Assembly: GCA_021186555.1 (NCBI GenBank)
Contig: JAJKFL010000004.1
Span: forward strand, 23,092,406 to 23,156,405
Reading direction: 5' to 3'
From: Reticulitermes speratus
Lineage: Eukaryota; Arthropoda; Insecta; Blattodea; Rhinotermitidae
Length of the DNA stretch: 64,000 nucleotides
Numbering within the stretch: position 1 is the stretch's first letter; every line of letters begins with the position of its first letter. Both the position numbers and the translations under genes were made by a program. Under the pieces are notes generated by a model. The model was not told where the DNA came from. It saw nothing but the letters and a program-made list of their open reading frames with translations, and searched no databases. This document shows, one piece after another, positions 46,619-58,574 of the stretch.

Positions 46619-48024
46619 TGAGTTTTCTAAACTTCAACATTTTTCTTAGCATTCATATAAAGCAGGTCTATTTAAATTAATGTCCTTCTATTACGGTAGA
46701 GATCAGTACACTAATTATGGATATGAAACTGTGCAAGCAATGAATAAGAGAAACAGGCAGCTATTGCGCTTGCTAATTGAAATAGATATGATTTACGACT
46801 TACTCCTGTATGAAGCATACTTTCTATGTCATTAACTGAAATCATTCATTACTTAATAGCCTTCGTGTTGGAACTATTGAATAGTCACTTTTCTGCAAGG
46901 ATACAAACTTCGAGATTTATTTTGTCCAATTCAGTTTCCTGCATTAGACTCTTGTTTCACTCGTTGATCTTCATTGCACAGCCATAATGAAGATATCTTG
47001 TGATGGAGGATGACTTGACACCGGAAAGAAAGGACGGACCGTATCACAATACGAATCTACCTAATCGATTTTCACATCAATACTTAGGGCAACCAAAGTC
47101 TTTTGTCTCATTGTTTAATGACATCATGGTTCAGAACTAAATTTATTTCATTGAGAGAGGTGCAGAGACCTTCTATTATTTTGGTGAGCCTCTCTCTGGG
47201 GCTGTGTAAGTTTTCGTGATGTCAGAAGCAGAGTCCTGCATCATCGGTGTAGTTTTATTCAACACTCTGATTATATTTGTTTGATTTAATGAGCAGTATG
47301 GCATTTGCTAAAGTTATGTAGTGTTGTGTAGGTAGGTAATAATGAGAAAGTTTTAGCAGTAATCGTGGAATGAATGATGGAAGGACAAAAATAATAACTG
47401 CAAAATACTTATGGATGTTGTCAGAGTATTGATACCCCCCTCGCAATTAGTATGGTGATAGGTCTCTAGAGAGTCCCCGGTAACCTCGATTTTTATAAAT
47501 GGGCTCACCATTAGACATGCACTAAGATATTTAAGTGATTCTTACAAGACCTACTCAATTACAAATTTGCATTAAAATGGCGTTAAGCTGTTAGGTATAA
47601 TAAACAGCATGTAGATATCTAAGTGCAGTTGAACAGTTTTGGAGTACATTAGCACCCGTGTGTTGTAGCTTGTTCCTATCTTGTTGACACGAACGGTGAG
47701 AGTCATACGACACATGCACTGCTTTCGACTAAAAGCGTGAAGTTTCCTCATCGTGTTCTTTCAGTGCTGGAGCCTGAGAATGAGAAAGCACTATCCTTGC
47801 GAACTTTGACTCAAGCTTCAGACAACACAGTATGGAAAGGAATGCTGTCAGGAACACGGTATGAGGTGAATTTACTGCAGTTACTCATCCTCCTGTGTTC
47901 AGTAGAACATTAAAAATGGTCATTGTGTCGCTGTGTAATACGTTCGGATTTTATGACTACAAAGCCTAAAGAATATTTAAGAAAAATTACTTCCCTCAGT
48001 TATCATCGGCTTGCTTTTGTCATA
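46619..48024. other. Unassigned non-coding DNA
   Basis: Nothing recognised. Confidence 0.45.
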
Positions 48025-48025
48025 T

Positions 48026-48197
48026 TACACTGAGACCTGCCTCTAACGGTACGGCAAGGGACCGAAATTTTTACATTTGCAGGAAGGTTTCGTGTAATGC
48101 AGGTACTTGAAATTTGGATCCTTGGGACTGTAGAAGTTTTCCGATATAAACAGGTTTCCTTTATGCCCAGATTCCGTTTAGGACAGGTTTCACTCTA
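48026..48197. mobile_element. pogo-like miniature element, 168 bp, TA flanks
   Basis: TA at 48026-48027 and 48196-48197 flanks ends CACTGAGACCTGCCTCTAAC and, read inward, GAGTGAAACCTGTCCTAAAC. Internally GGGACCGAAATTTTTAC, GGAAGGTTTCG and GGATCCTTGGGACTGTA are the reverse complement of blocks at 26331 and 27437. Confidence 0.8.
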
Positions 48198-48270
48198 TTA
48201 CTAAAAAGAAACATTATGGTTAAAATCAAAACGTAATCTACATTGATGTGTTGAATATGAAATTATTAGA

Positions 48271-48592
48271 GACGTGAGAGTCAGGTAAAGTAAAGGTAAA
48301 GTTGTCCCTGTGTACAACATGCAGACGTATAGGGGAGTTGAGATAAAGCTCCACTCTTTCGTAACCTGACATTGGACAGAGGTAGGTGGTCAGATTCTGG
48401 GCCCAGCCGATTTCACCTCCGGTGAATGAGGCTAAATGGGCCCTAAAACCGGCTTGGAGACTTTGGAGAATAGATAAATATGACTCTTGACCCTACAAGG
48501 AGTCAAACCACGAATCTCCGGTCGTCCAGCCTGTAGCCTAGTGACGCTCACTGTACCGACTACATTATCCCGGATCCTAGGGGCGTGAGAAT
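48271..48592 (-). mobile_element. SINE family B, near full length, type-1 head and tail
   Basis: CGTGAGA at 48273-48279 and 48584-48590 looks like the core of a target duplication. On the minus strand, from 48582, come GGATCCGGGATAATGTAGTC, B-box GGTTTGACTCC (48509-48499), body GGGCCCATTTAGCCTCATTC, then the tail GTGGAGCTTTATCTCAACTC, GCATGTTGTACACAGGGACA. It ends in TTTACCTTTACTTTACC, a short degenerate T-rich tail. Confidence 0.85.
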
Positions 48593-49985
48593 GATAGATT
48601 GAATTAATTTCATGTTTTTACTGTACAAGTACAGAACTAGCTTCCACAACAGGTGCACGTGTGTTAGATACATTTTAATTGCGAGATGTTTTCATTACTT
48701 GAATTTTAAAAATTTAGGAACATTAAATTTGACGTTTTGCAGCATCTGATAATGCGAGACTCCATTGAGTGGAATGGCGATGGGCGGAACATACAGCACA
48801 AACCAGGAAAATGGCAATTTTGTTAAACATTTTCTTTTTTATAAACTTGTGAAGAGAGAACTTGAGGAACTTAGGCGTATACGCGAGGATAATATTAAAG
48901 TGTTGTTAAAGAAACGTGTTGTGAAAGCGGAGGATTGGATGAAATCACCTCATGGTAGGAGTTCAATGCGAATATTTTGCGAGCACGGTGTTCAGCCAGT
49001 TTCCCTTAATGTACTATGAATTCTGCGTTGAGTTATTCTGCAGTATGATCACCATACATTGAACGTGAACTGCCCTGCCCATACAGGAAGGCTCGTTTGC
49101 TTGATTATACAGCACGATGAAGGTTGTCTATGTTTTTGTCGTCTTACTGTCACCCTCCGCTCGCGCCTTTCAACTACGGGTTTGTTCACGGTAACCACCA
49201 GGTGGAAAGTGTCTACTGTGAATTTTTCCTGAAACGCCTCATACCCCCCCCCCCCCCCCTGAGCCACCAAAAAATAATGTTGATCAGAAAATAATAATAA
49301 TAATAACGTACGAACTTATACGAAATTTATGGAATATTTTTATGTATAATCGTAGTAGATGTTGATATTTTTCTCGCATTTATGAAATGAACTGAGAATA
49401 AAGCAAGGGAAGGGGTATAATAATGGGGGGTTGACTAATGTTCCTTTATTACACCTACACGTAAGCATGAAACGAGTGTAATAATTGCATGTGCTGGTTT
49501 TGGCGTGGTTTTTACATGCTTGCCATTTACATTTCAGTGGTGCGTTTAAGAGCAACGTAAATTTAGTTGACCTTTATTTTGTGTCAATGTATGTTGGTTG
49601 TTGTAGGTCTGGCAGGGTCATGTGTGACCATCTATGTGTATAGGAAATTCATTTGGAGGGAACGTTTTATTGCGCTACGGTGCCGGGTGTTACTTTATTG
49701 TGTTAGTATTGTTGTGTGCTTATAAGAGACTGCAGTCTATCTACTCGCATTATCTTCGATTCCTTAACGATTAAGTTTCTCACTTTCAATTGATCCTTGT
49801 TGAACCCCATGTCTGGTCAAAAACATTTCCAGGAAAAAAATAAATATTCAGATTATGCATGATATGACAGCTAACATTAGAAGCATGTACAGATTGAAAT
49901 GTTATGAGTCCCCTATATTTTCTTTAAAGTTGGTATAAAGGCTGATGTATCAGTAGTGTTTTCCGACGCAATGTAATGTAATTGT
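48593..49985. other. Unassigned non-coding DNA
   Basis: A C run lies at about 49243-49259. Frames of 71-84 codons show nothing recognisable. Confidence 0.45.
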
Positions 49986-49987
49986 GA

Positions 49988-50200
49988 CATTTGATGTTCT
50001 CACAGCGGTGCTTGTGAATATTGCTGTCTTCGGAGATGTGACGTTATGTAATCTGAGGGAGTCAAACAGCTCAGAGTTGTTCCTACTTCCTCTCTGTAAC
50101 TTACCCTTTCATACTGAAGATGGAAGCAATATGTTTCCTACGAAATGTTCGTAAGTTGTTACCAGACTACATGGCATTACATCCCTGACGACAGTAACCT
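49988..50200 (+). repeat. Hairpin family G, full copy
   Basis: Reads TTTGATGTTCTCACAGCGGT, ATATTGCTGTCTTCGGAG, left arm GAGATGTGACGTTATGTAAT (50033-50052), core CTGAAGATGGAAGC...CCTACGAAATG (50114-50147), right arm CAGACTACATGGCATTACAT (50163-50182) and CCC. The two arms are inverted copies of each other, so a transcript would fold into a long hairpin around the core. No protein-coding content; best described as a MITE-like fold-back repeat of unknown superfamily. Confidence 0.8.
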
Positions 50201-50704
50201 TCACGTGTTTTGGTCTTAGTAACGCAAATACGGATAAGTTATCTATTTCTGAATAGGTGTTCCTGCTTTCCTATATTATTTTTTCCCACATTTTATCTGA
50301 CGTTGTTCGTGTAGATAGACAATTAACATTACTTGCAAACGTAGATAATCTTGTTCTGTTCATTTGCTGCCTATATTTTCCGGGCACATATTTTGCGTGT
50401 TGTTAAATGAGTAATTGTTGTATTGGATGCGGTAATCTCATTGCATATTTCATTTCTTTAGGCATGGCAGGACAATTTACGGACATATGTGTATGTTGGC
50501 TGTAATGTAATTATGATTCCTATACTCGTTTGCACTATTGAAAATAGGAATTTCTTTTCTTTGTACAGCATAGGGAGTGATTCGTCGAATCTGTGATGGC
50601 CGGCTGTACGTGTTTCAACTTACATACACTTACCACGTAACTAATTACATTGATCTTCATTTAATTGAATATTTCCTAGTACGTTTACCATAAGAACTCT
50701 GACT
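50201..50704. other. Unassigned spacer
   Basis: Nothing recognised. Confidence 0.4.
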
Positions 50705-50805
50705 GCTCAACTCCTGCTAGTTTCGAGATTAAGAATAAGTGGATCTGTCCACCCTCCCCCATACGCTTTATGCCGTGCACAGGGTGAACTTCACGTGTTT
50801 TATCA
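50705..50805 (+). mobile_element. SINE family B type-1 tail fragment
   Basis: GAGATTAAGAATAAGTGGAT, CCACCCTCCCCCATACGC, then TATGCCGTGCACAGGGTGAAC is the type-1 tail. No body or head remains. Confidence 0.62.
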
Positions 50806-52438
50806 TAAAAACTAAGATTGCAGTAACGAAACTCGTGTGTTTAGACTTCAGAAGGTCTCTATCATTAGAAACGTATAAATTCCATGGGCAGTGCTCGGCG
50901 GTTCACATATACGCATTTAGATAAATGCAGTGGACCGGAACGAATGTTTTGAGAATAAATTATAGATACTTTGTATGGTATAAATTAATGAAACAAACAT
51001 ACTACATGATAATACGTCAGCAGTCTGAACATTGTGGGTGTTTGCTGTTGTTTTCCTTTCAGTATGGCCGTTGTGGGAAAACAGCCATACCTGTACCTTC
51101 TGGAGTACCATCCTGAACGCGCATCTTAACGTGTCTATACTAGGCTTCTGATTCTAGCTTTTACAAGCTGCATAGTGACTGTCTGTCTGCAGGGCGAACA
51201 GCTTTGTCGTTACAGATTTCAGTAAACTTGCTGAATCATAGTCTGTATGGTTTTGTCATAAAAGTTTTTAAGTTATGGATTAGTGTTACTTAGCAGCAAG
51301 TGTACTGCGGAGTGTTCTAGCGAGACCACAACTAAGTAGTCCAGCCAAGCGTAAGAATTCGATCTACACCGTATCTCTCTTATGTCGTATGTAAGTATTA
51401 ATTCAGAGGCGTGTAAATCGTCTTTCCCAGAAAGATGTAAGGAGGATATCATGATATCTTTTTGTCATTAAGTATATCTGTTCTGTTCCGACTAATTTTG
51501 GCTGTTGCAAAAAAAATTGTTACTTCGTAACCTGTTTTGAACGGTCTTGGTTAAAATTGGCCAACTATCTCTCGGCTGAATTATTGGGGTCAGGATTGTT
51601 ACTGTTGCTATGCCTCCCAACACTGTAAATCTTGCCTGAAAGTGTCGCCACTTTTACAGGTTATCAGTACCGAGAATTAAATACAAAAATTAATTAGCTC
51701 GTTAAAAAGCGTTGGTGGACTTGTTAGTGTTTTGTAATTTGGTTTGATGAATGCGGAAATGAGTTCGTCCAAGACTGAAAGGATGCTTTTGACTTACTCG
51801 TGTGTAAATTTATGCGCTACAGGAAAGTGGGTGTGGCTACGTATTTGTGAGGTTCCTTTAACGCTTGTTTTAGGATATAATTCCTTAATGACTTCAGACA
51901 CCTGCAGGCTGATATGGCGACAGTAAGTTTTCACACTCGGCCACACATCACACAGTACATGAAACCTCAACAGAACAAAGTAGTTTCTATGGGGATAGCT
52001 ACCGTGTTGTGTACAGTACGTGTTTCATTTGGAGTTAGGCCTAATTTGCAAATTCATTACTTTCACCTTATAACAGTCTCTGTATGTAACAACAAACGTG
52101 GTACAGTGAACAAGTTTATTTTTTTTTCCAAATCGTTGTGTATATTTTTGATTTCAAGCTACAGTATTTCTCTTTCATATTATAGAGGAATGGCATCCAC
52201 CTATTATGTACGCGCCACGAGAAGGCATGGAGTGTAGACATGCGGGAAGGGAGGGTAATTAAGCGCATGCGCACTACGTTATTACTGAAGACTTTCTGTC
52301 TCACACACATAGTTTATGTCTGATTTCGTTCCCCTAGAGTGCAGGTAAGTGGACTGACGTTTTCGGCATAGAGCGTGGCGTTAATTTCCTCACATCCCAC
52401 CTCTCCTAAACTGGCGACTTCTCCTGGCGTGCTCATAA
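50806..52438. other. Unassigned non-coding DNA
   Basis: Contains a CAG|GTAAGT at 52342-52350, but its upstream tract is interrupted by purines (AGAGTG), so it is a weak acceptor. No family recognised. Confidence 0.45.
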
Positions 52439-52459
52439 TAGTCTGAGCAACTGTTAGGG

Positions 52460-52503
52460 TCCTAAATAAATATAAATAAATAAAAATAAATAAATAAATA
52501 ACA
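52460..52503. repeat. (TAAA)n microsatellite
   Basis: An imperfect TAAA tetranucleotide tract with TATAAA interruptions. Confidence 0.9.
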
Positions 52504-53460
52504 CTGTACTTACATACTCGTGTGTAATGACTACTCAAAACAATTAGAATTTATGAGGATTACTGATGAACTGGGGTGGGGATAAAAATTCACCGCTTAC
52601 AAATTATATAGGATTTTATATTGAGAATGTATGAAACGAAAGTCAGCTTTGCTGGATCAGTAATTTCTGGAGGTTCTTAATGTCTTAAGAATTAATTTAA
52701 ATAAGAGAAAACAAATTTGACGAACTGTACTGCAGAACCGTCCTGTGACCCCCAGAACGAAATCCTCGTTTCAGAAACAAACCTAACAACCAGGATGGGA
52801 TCAACAGCAGTGCCATTCAGACTAAGGCTGCACGGTTGGTTTCTGGCCATTCTGCTCGTACTTGTTACCTTTCCTGAACGTTTGTAACGTAAAAGACGTT
52901 TATGATTTCACTGCCTCAAAATGCCCATCTGTTAGGTTCTGTCGCATTCTCAAAGTTCTTATCTTTTCTGCTGATGCCATAAAATTTTAAAAATGAAAAC
53001 ATAAATATATTAAAAGAGCCTAAAAATTGGATTATTTAGCCCCTTTATTACTTGCACTTCGGAGATCTAAATGCACTGTTTAGTCCGCAGTATAGGTGAT
53101 TGTAGAAGTAGAAATCAGAGCCAGTGGCATATCTGTCTCAACCATTTGCACAGTCTGCGGTACCCAGCACAGAAGAGTGTAAAGGCAGCTTCTCCTAATC
53201 ATGTAACATTTGCTGGACGTCTCAAAGGAGACCCAGATTCATTTTCAGGGCAGTCCATGTGAGGTTTGTGGTGGAAAAGGTAGAACTGGTACAGGAGTTT
53301 CCCCGAGTAGCTACTTCGGTTTATCATTACACCAATCCTGGATAGTCATTCCATTTGGGGACTGACAGTGGGCTTATAAGAAGTCGCCGTTCAAGAATAA
53401 AAGGAGTCTTTATTAAGCCATTGGTTTGTGCAAGGTATGGAGTGACAGAGGTCATGTACC
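52504..53460. other. Unassigned non-coding DNA
   Basis: Nothing recognised. Confidence 0.45.
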
Positions 53461-53462
53461 TA

Positions 53463-53515
53463 TATATTATTATTTATTAAAAGTTTATATGTATATGTAT
53501 ATGTATATATAGAGA
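53463..53515. repeat. AT-rich (TATATG)n-like tract
   Basis: Alternating TATATG and TATTAT words at 53463-53510. Confidence 0.8.
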
Positions 53516-53639
53516 TGTAAATATGTACTTCCGAAAAATATTGTGATTTCTGACAAAGGATAGGCCCACTCGGTTGTCATTGAGGGCCCTCCAAGACAGA
53601 AGGACACGAATTTTCACAACTAAACTAATAAGTGGTTAT

Positions 53640-53705
53640 GAGTCCCAAGTGGGGGTTCAAACCCACAACGGACTGGCTGAATGCCAGTCGTAACGCAACT
53701 GTACT
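53640..53705 (-). other. tRNA-like/SINE head relic
   Basis: On the minus strand GTGGGTTTGAACCCCCAC is a B-box-like arm (GGTTTGAACCC) with complementary flanks. TTGCGTTACGACTGGCATTC precedes it. There is no anticodon arm or second family member, so a tRNA gene is not claimed. Confidence 0.35.
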
Positions 53706-55636
53706 CTGAATTTGCTATTGGTTTAGAAGCTCGGTAAAGCTATAGCCGTTATGGAAGTGGTAGTGAAGAGAAATACGGATTCTTACTGGAATTCGAATTT
53801 CGATCTTCCATCTGAGTTATCATACCCGCTATCTTAAAATGTGTATCAATATTAAGATATGTAACATCGATCCCGCTATCTTCTGTACATAAAAGGTATT
53901 ACAGACATGTGCAAAGTACAGTTACGACTGCATAATGAAATTGAAAAGGGAAGAAATATTAACCATGTCATACATTCAAAATATCAACCTGTCAGTTATT
54001 TCTTATGTTTTAATAAGGTAAAATGGTCTTGCGTATTAATATTAGTTTGTTGTAGATACGGAAGGTGACACACGTTACTTGAAGTCTATTCAAATCTCTC
54101 CTGCCTTTATTTTTATCTAGTCTACTTTTTCGTCGCCTGACCCCCCCCCCCACCCCCCACAATTCCCCGCACATGCTCGCCCCGCGTGCTGTTACCGAGG
54201 GACCCATCTGTTCATTGCGCAGCTGTCATTGTTGAGACAGAATGGACTTAGGTTATTCTTTATTACAAAGATAATTTCCCTAGGCAAGAAGCTTTTTCTT
54301 AAAACCACCCTTCTTTTACCGGGTTCTCCACCCAACTTCTCATCTGTTCTTTCAATTCATCTTGTCACGTAAGCATATATAAAGGGTGCGTGCTCCCAGC
54401 CACTCACCGTTGTCAGTACCTAATGACGGGTTACACTCAGTTGCTCTGTGAGTCCCATCGCCGACAGAAAGGCCAGTGTTACCTCTTACACATAATACCT
54501 TATATTTGAACACTTTTAATTTTTTTATACATATACGCAATCTTTTCTCTAGTGAATATGGATAATTTGTGGTTTGTAAAAGAATTAGGAATTGCCTTAT
54601 TTTGTACTAAAAGGCGACGACATTGGTCCCCAACTTCGATCGACAGTAAAGTAATGAATTTGGTAGTCTGACAATGCATTGTGTTAGTGGAAGCCTTGTT
54701 TTTGTTTAACAGGCTCTGAAAGGACACTGGTCGTTGCAGTTGCTTGGTCTGGGGCTGAAACTTACCACATATGGCAAAGGTTCTTGAAACATGCATGAAC
54801 GATGAAGGTTAATTTTCCTGTAAAGATTTGTGGTCTTCGTCTGCATTGTTAAGTTACAGAGTCTTTTTATTAAGCATGCTAAAATTACGTCACGACATCT
54901 GTTATAGTATGTAACTGGCTTTTGCAAATGTACTCAATTCGGCTTTGTGACATTCTGTGTACAGGCAGTACGCAAAACCATTAATTTTCGGTGTGTTATT
55001 TTCCTGGTATAGCTAATAAAATAACCTACGAATATTACCTTCCATAAAGATCTTAATAATATACGTCACCACCCTTACCTCTTCTTAAAAGGATGTCATC
55101 TTACCTATTCTTCTTCTTCTTCTTCTAATTTGAAACTTACATGGCTTCCGAAATATGGAATAAAGGAAATAGAAACGGATGTGACGAATACAAAAGTAGA
55201 GAGTTCAAGAGGCAATTTGCCCCGGGGTACTTCCGGTTTTATCGAGTGTTCGGCGTTGAACACCTGGTCTGAGGCGACACGAATAGTAATTTATGCACGG
55301 ATAATGTAGTAGATGGACGGTGTCTTTGAGAGATATGCCCCGTCGAACAACTGAATAAATCACATATAGGAATGCTTCGTATTTTGAATATTGCACGTAC
55401 GCGATTTTATTGATACCTCTGACAACTTTAGCTCCAAAAACTAGTTTTGTATTTAATTGTACAATTCGTAAAGCGCTCAGTTTTGAATCTTATTACATTT
55501 TAGCAGTTTTATATCTTATTACAATGGATGACGCAGGAACAAAATGTTACTAGGTTTGTGCTTTTTATTTAATTCAGGAGACGTATGCTATTCTTTCACA
55601 AAAATTAGATATGGTAATTTATAATAGTAACCAAAT
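53706..55636. other. Unassigned non-coding DNA
   Basis: Holds an interrupted C run at about 54140-54158 and a (TTC)n patch at 55109-55125. Nothing else recognised. Confidence 0.5.
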
Positions 55637-55639
55637 TTC

Positions 55640-55760
55640 AGACCGGGTTTGATGCTCACCCAGTCTCTTATCCAGTGGTCACCGGGGGCTGTCTCCCCGG
55701 GGATAAAGTAGCCGGAGCGTGGTGCTAACCAATCACCTTCATGTTGTACTGACAGACAAC
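55640..55760 (+). mobile_element. SINE family B body fragment
   Basis: GATGCTCACCCAGTCTCTTA, CCAGTGGTCACCGGGGGCTG, CCCGGGGATAAAGTAGCCGG and GCTAACCAATCACCTTCATG follow the family body in order. The frame ends without a recognisable tail. Confidence 0.68.
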
Positions 55761-55811
55761 TGTACTTTATCAAAGTAATTTATTATTTCCTCAGGCTTGT
55801 ATTTAGTTTCA

Positions 55812-56073
55812 AAATTAAGCTCATTTGGTAGAGAACTACAGCGACTGATTTATGGGGTGGACGACCAAGGGACTAGGGTTCGATTTTCCACAACGGGAAG
55901 AGATCCCCCCTTCTTCCGGCTTTTATGCCGGCTCCGCAGCCGCACCACCAATCCTCAGTACTCCGAGTACTAAGGATTTCTTCCCCAGGTATAAGGCGGC
56001 CTCTCGGGACTTAGCACCAATACTTTCTTCGAAACAAACACGCTTTATTTTGATTTATATTAGCCCCTTACTT
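55812..56073 (+). mobile_element. SINE with a third type of head joined to a family B-like body
   Basis: The A-box-like AGCTCATTTGGTAGAG (55818-55833) and B-box GGTTCGATTTT (55877-55887) form a classical tRNA-like head. Downstream are GCCGGCTCCGCAGCCGCAC and CCCCAGGTATAAGGCGGCC, the latter resembling the family B core GGGGGTAAAGCGGCC. The terminal part is interrupted near 56074, where a family A SINE has inserted. Confidence 0.6.
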
Positions 56074-56353
56074 AGGCTTTTTAATTTTTTTTATCATGGC
56101 TCGACAGCCCTTGTGGGCTTAGGCCTCTTCTATGAGGTTCCTCGATCACACTCATTTAGACACACCACACTCGGTAGGACCCCTCTGGACGAGTGATCGG
56201 CCCGTCGCAGCGACCTGTACCTGACAATGCACAACACTCGCAAGAGACAGACATCCATGTCCCTGGCGGGATTCGAAGCCGCAATCCCAGCAAGCGAGCG
56301 GCCACAGACCCACGTCTTAGACCGCATGGCCACTGGGATCGGCAGGCTTTTTA
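56074..56353 (-). mobile_element. SINE family A copy 5, full length, 10-bp TSD
   Basis: AGGCTTTTTA is repeated exactly at 56074-56083 and 56344-56353. The 260-bp insert on the minus strand has the head CCGATCCCAGTGGCCATGCG (56342-56323), the GTCTAAGACGTGGGTCTGTG segment and a mutated B-box (GGCTTCGAATCC, 56280-56269). The body is CGCTGCGACGGGCCGATCAC. The tail CATAGAAGAGGCCTAAGCCC is followed by GGGCTGTCGAGCCATG and a run of A (T on +). Confidence 0.9.
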
Positions 56354-56800
56354 GTACTTCAGATTATAGTAAATTACGTCTTATTCTGCGGACCTTCGCA
56401 TCCTTAATGGACTTCTCCCAGTCAGCTCTGTTTTTTTACCTCTCTTTCCAGTTTTTAATTTTGTTTCTATTAATATCTGTCTGTACAGAGTTACACCATC
56501 TGTTTTTGGTCGTCCTCTTAGTCGACTTCCCTGAGTTATTATTATTAATTACTTGACTTTTCTCTTACTATCCATTCTATTCACATGACCAATTCAATCG
56601 ACTCATTCTGAAAAATGAAAGCATATCTAAATCTCCAAAAGGCTGCATTAATTCCTTATTATATCGCTTTCTCCAATTTTCATTTACTTTAATTCCCCCA
56701 AACACTCTCCTTAAAACTTTTGTTTCGAAAACAGTCAGTCGTATAATGATATATTTATTCAATGCCCAAGATCCTGGTCCGTGTGTTGCCACTGGTCTTA
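56354..56800 (-). mobile_element. LINE 3' coding fragment (third family)
   Basis: From about 56792 on the minus strand the frame reads TVFETKVLRRVFGG, then NWRKRYNKELMQ, FGDLDMLSF and SRLNW. In shifted frames below 56590 it continues RPKTDGVTLYRQ...SPLRMRR. This is the order of a C-terminal non-LTR retrotransposon tail I associate with arthropods (class unproven). Several stops and frameshifts are present, and the catalytic domains are absent. It differs from the other two LINE tails here. Confidence 0.65.
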
Positions 56801-56831
56801 TTAATGTCTTACAGATTTTTATTTTTCTGCT

Positions 56832-57789
56832 CTACATGTTGATTGACTCTTTGGTAGAGGAAGAAGTTTATAATATGGTCTATTTGCATTTGTAATTCTT
56901 AAATTATATATATATATATATATATATATACATTTTTACGTATTCAACGTAAATTACGTACTTTGTCAAAATAATGTTTCTGCTATACATATCATAAACC
57001 AACGAATATAATTTATATAATATTTTTCACGCTTAGTACAGTATATTGCCCCTCGCGTTGTCTGAAAACTGGTTCGTCTTGCTTTTCGTATATTCCATAA
57101 AATGTATGTTAGGCTTTCTCACCAAAACAAAAACCAAAATATTTTAGGTTATGTCCGACTGTTAGTTGAATGCGTAAGAGAATTTACATATTGATAAATG
57201 ATGTCTATGTGAAAAAGAATAATGTGCATATTACGGCGTAATAATATAAACTTTTGATATTACATGTTTATCAGAGATCAGTTCTCTTAATTGTTTGTTT
57301 CTGTAACACTGTAAATTATACCCACAGGTAACATATATTTTTAGGTTTACATATGAAGATTACAAAACTAAATTAATTATATTAAAAATAGTACTACATT
57401 TAATTAGAAGGTAGTTTACTGATAACGTCATGTAAATTTAGATGTAGGTATGTGTTGCTGTAAGTATTAATTTACTTTCTCCAACCTCTTTTCATGCATT
57501 TGATAGACGTGCCATTCTGGTATGTGTAAATGATGCAAAAATGTAACATAATTTACAGGATACTAACAAATAAAGATGAACTGTTATGGTTCCGTCTCGG
57601 AAAGCAGTCTTGATGTGTTGGCAGTTACATAATGTTTCCTAATACGTGTTTAACTTGTGTCATATAAATGGATCGCATAGTGAGTAAGTAGGCTTGTAGG
57701 TCTGTGTGCTACCGGAATATTGAAACAAACACCTAGTTGCTGTAAGACAGAAATGAGAGCTACGAAGCAAACAAAACTGTTTGCTGGAT
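56832..57789. repeat. AT-rich unassigned DNA with (AT)n microsatellite
   Basis: An uninterrupted (AT)n tract lies at about 56905-56931. The remainder is AT-rich with nothing recognised. Confidence 0.7.
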
Positions 57790-57975
57790 TCGGGCCTTTT
57801 TATGCGCGTTCATAAAGTTGCGAAAAGCTTCGCCATGTCTGTCCGTCTATCCGTGCGTCCGTCCGCGTGGAATAACTTGACTCCCACTGGATGGATTTTA
57901 GAGAAAATTTATATTGGGAATTGTATTAAAATCTCTCGAGAAAATTCAAGCGTTTATTTAAATCGGACAATATAA
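57790..57975 (-). repeat. Dispersed repeat F copy 2 (opposite orientation)
   Basis: CTTCGCCATGTCTGTCCGTC, GTCCGTCCGCGTGG, CTCCCACTGGATGGATTTTA, AAAATCTCTCGAGAAAATTC are the reverse complement of blocks at 22290-22430. The element class is unknown. The shared 3' (GGAC)n is a hallmark of the family. Confidence 0.75.
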
Positions 57976-58270
57976 ACTGGTATTTTACATGGTACATTTA
58001 TGACTACTATGGTTACTAACGTTACCGTAGTTGCCGTCCATAGTAATCGATAACGATAGTAATCGAGACTAATGTGACGTATTTCTTAATGCGATTGATA
58101 TATTGTTAATTAAGAAAAATTCAAACGTGCCATCGTAGTGTGTAATGTTATTATGTATGTATAGAAACATGAAATGTGACATGGACACGTACATTATGAT
58201 TATACCCTCAACTTATGCACGAAACATTGTTTTTTGAAGTCTGCAATTACAAAATATTTCGACGGGGTGA

Positions 58271-58574
58271 ATAGTTGTGTGATGGGCCGGGATAGCGTAG
58301 TCGGTATAGAGACTCACTACGGGCTGGACGGTCCGGGGATCGAATCCTGGTGAGGGCGAGGTTTTTCGAAGACGTCCAGACCGGCCCTGGGGCCCACCCA
58401 GCCTCCTATACAATGGGTACCGGGTCTCTTTCCCGGGGGTAAAGCGGCCGGGGCGTTGAGTTGACCACCCACCCTCATCTAGTGCCAGGGTTAAAGAAAG
58501 AGTAGAGCGATACCTCTACTCCCCCTCTGGGCCTTCGTGGCCTGTTCTAGGGAGAACTTAAAATAGTTGTGTGA
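58271..58574 (+). mobile_element. SINE family B, reference full-length copy with 12-bp TSD
   Basis: ATAGTTGTGTGA at 58271-58282 is repeated at 58563-58574. The 280-bp insert has A-box-like TAGCGTAGTCGG (58293-58304), GGGCTGGACGGTCCGGG and B-box GGATCGAATCC (58337-58347). The central CCGGCCCTGGGGCCCACCCA, CCGGGTCTCTTTCCCGGGGG, TAAAGCGGCCGGGGCG follow, with type-2 tail CTGGGCCTTCGTGGCCTGTT. It is the best reference for the family in this window. Confidence 0.93.

Noticed and set aside
52342..52350. Second recursive splice site at 52344/52345
   Set aside because: The GTAAGT half is good, but the upstream tract is broken by AGAGTG, so the acceptor is weak.
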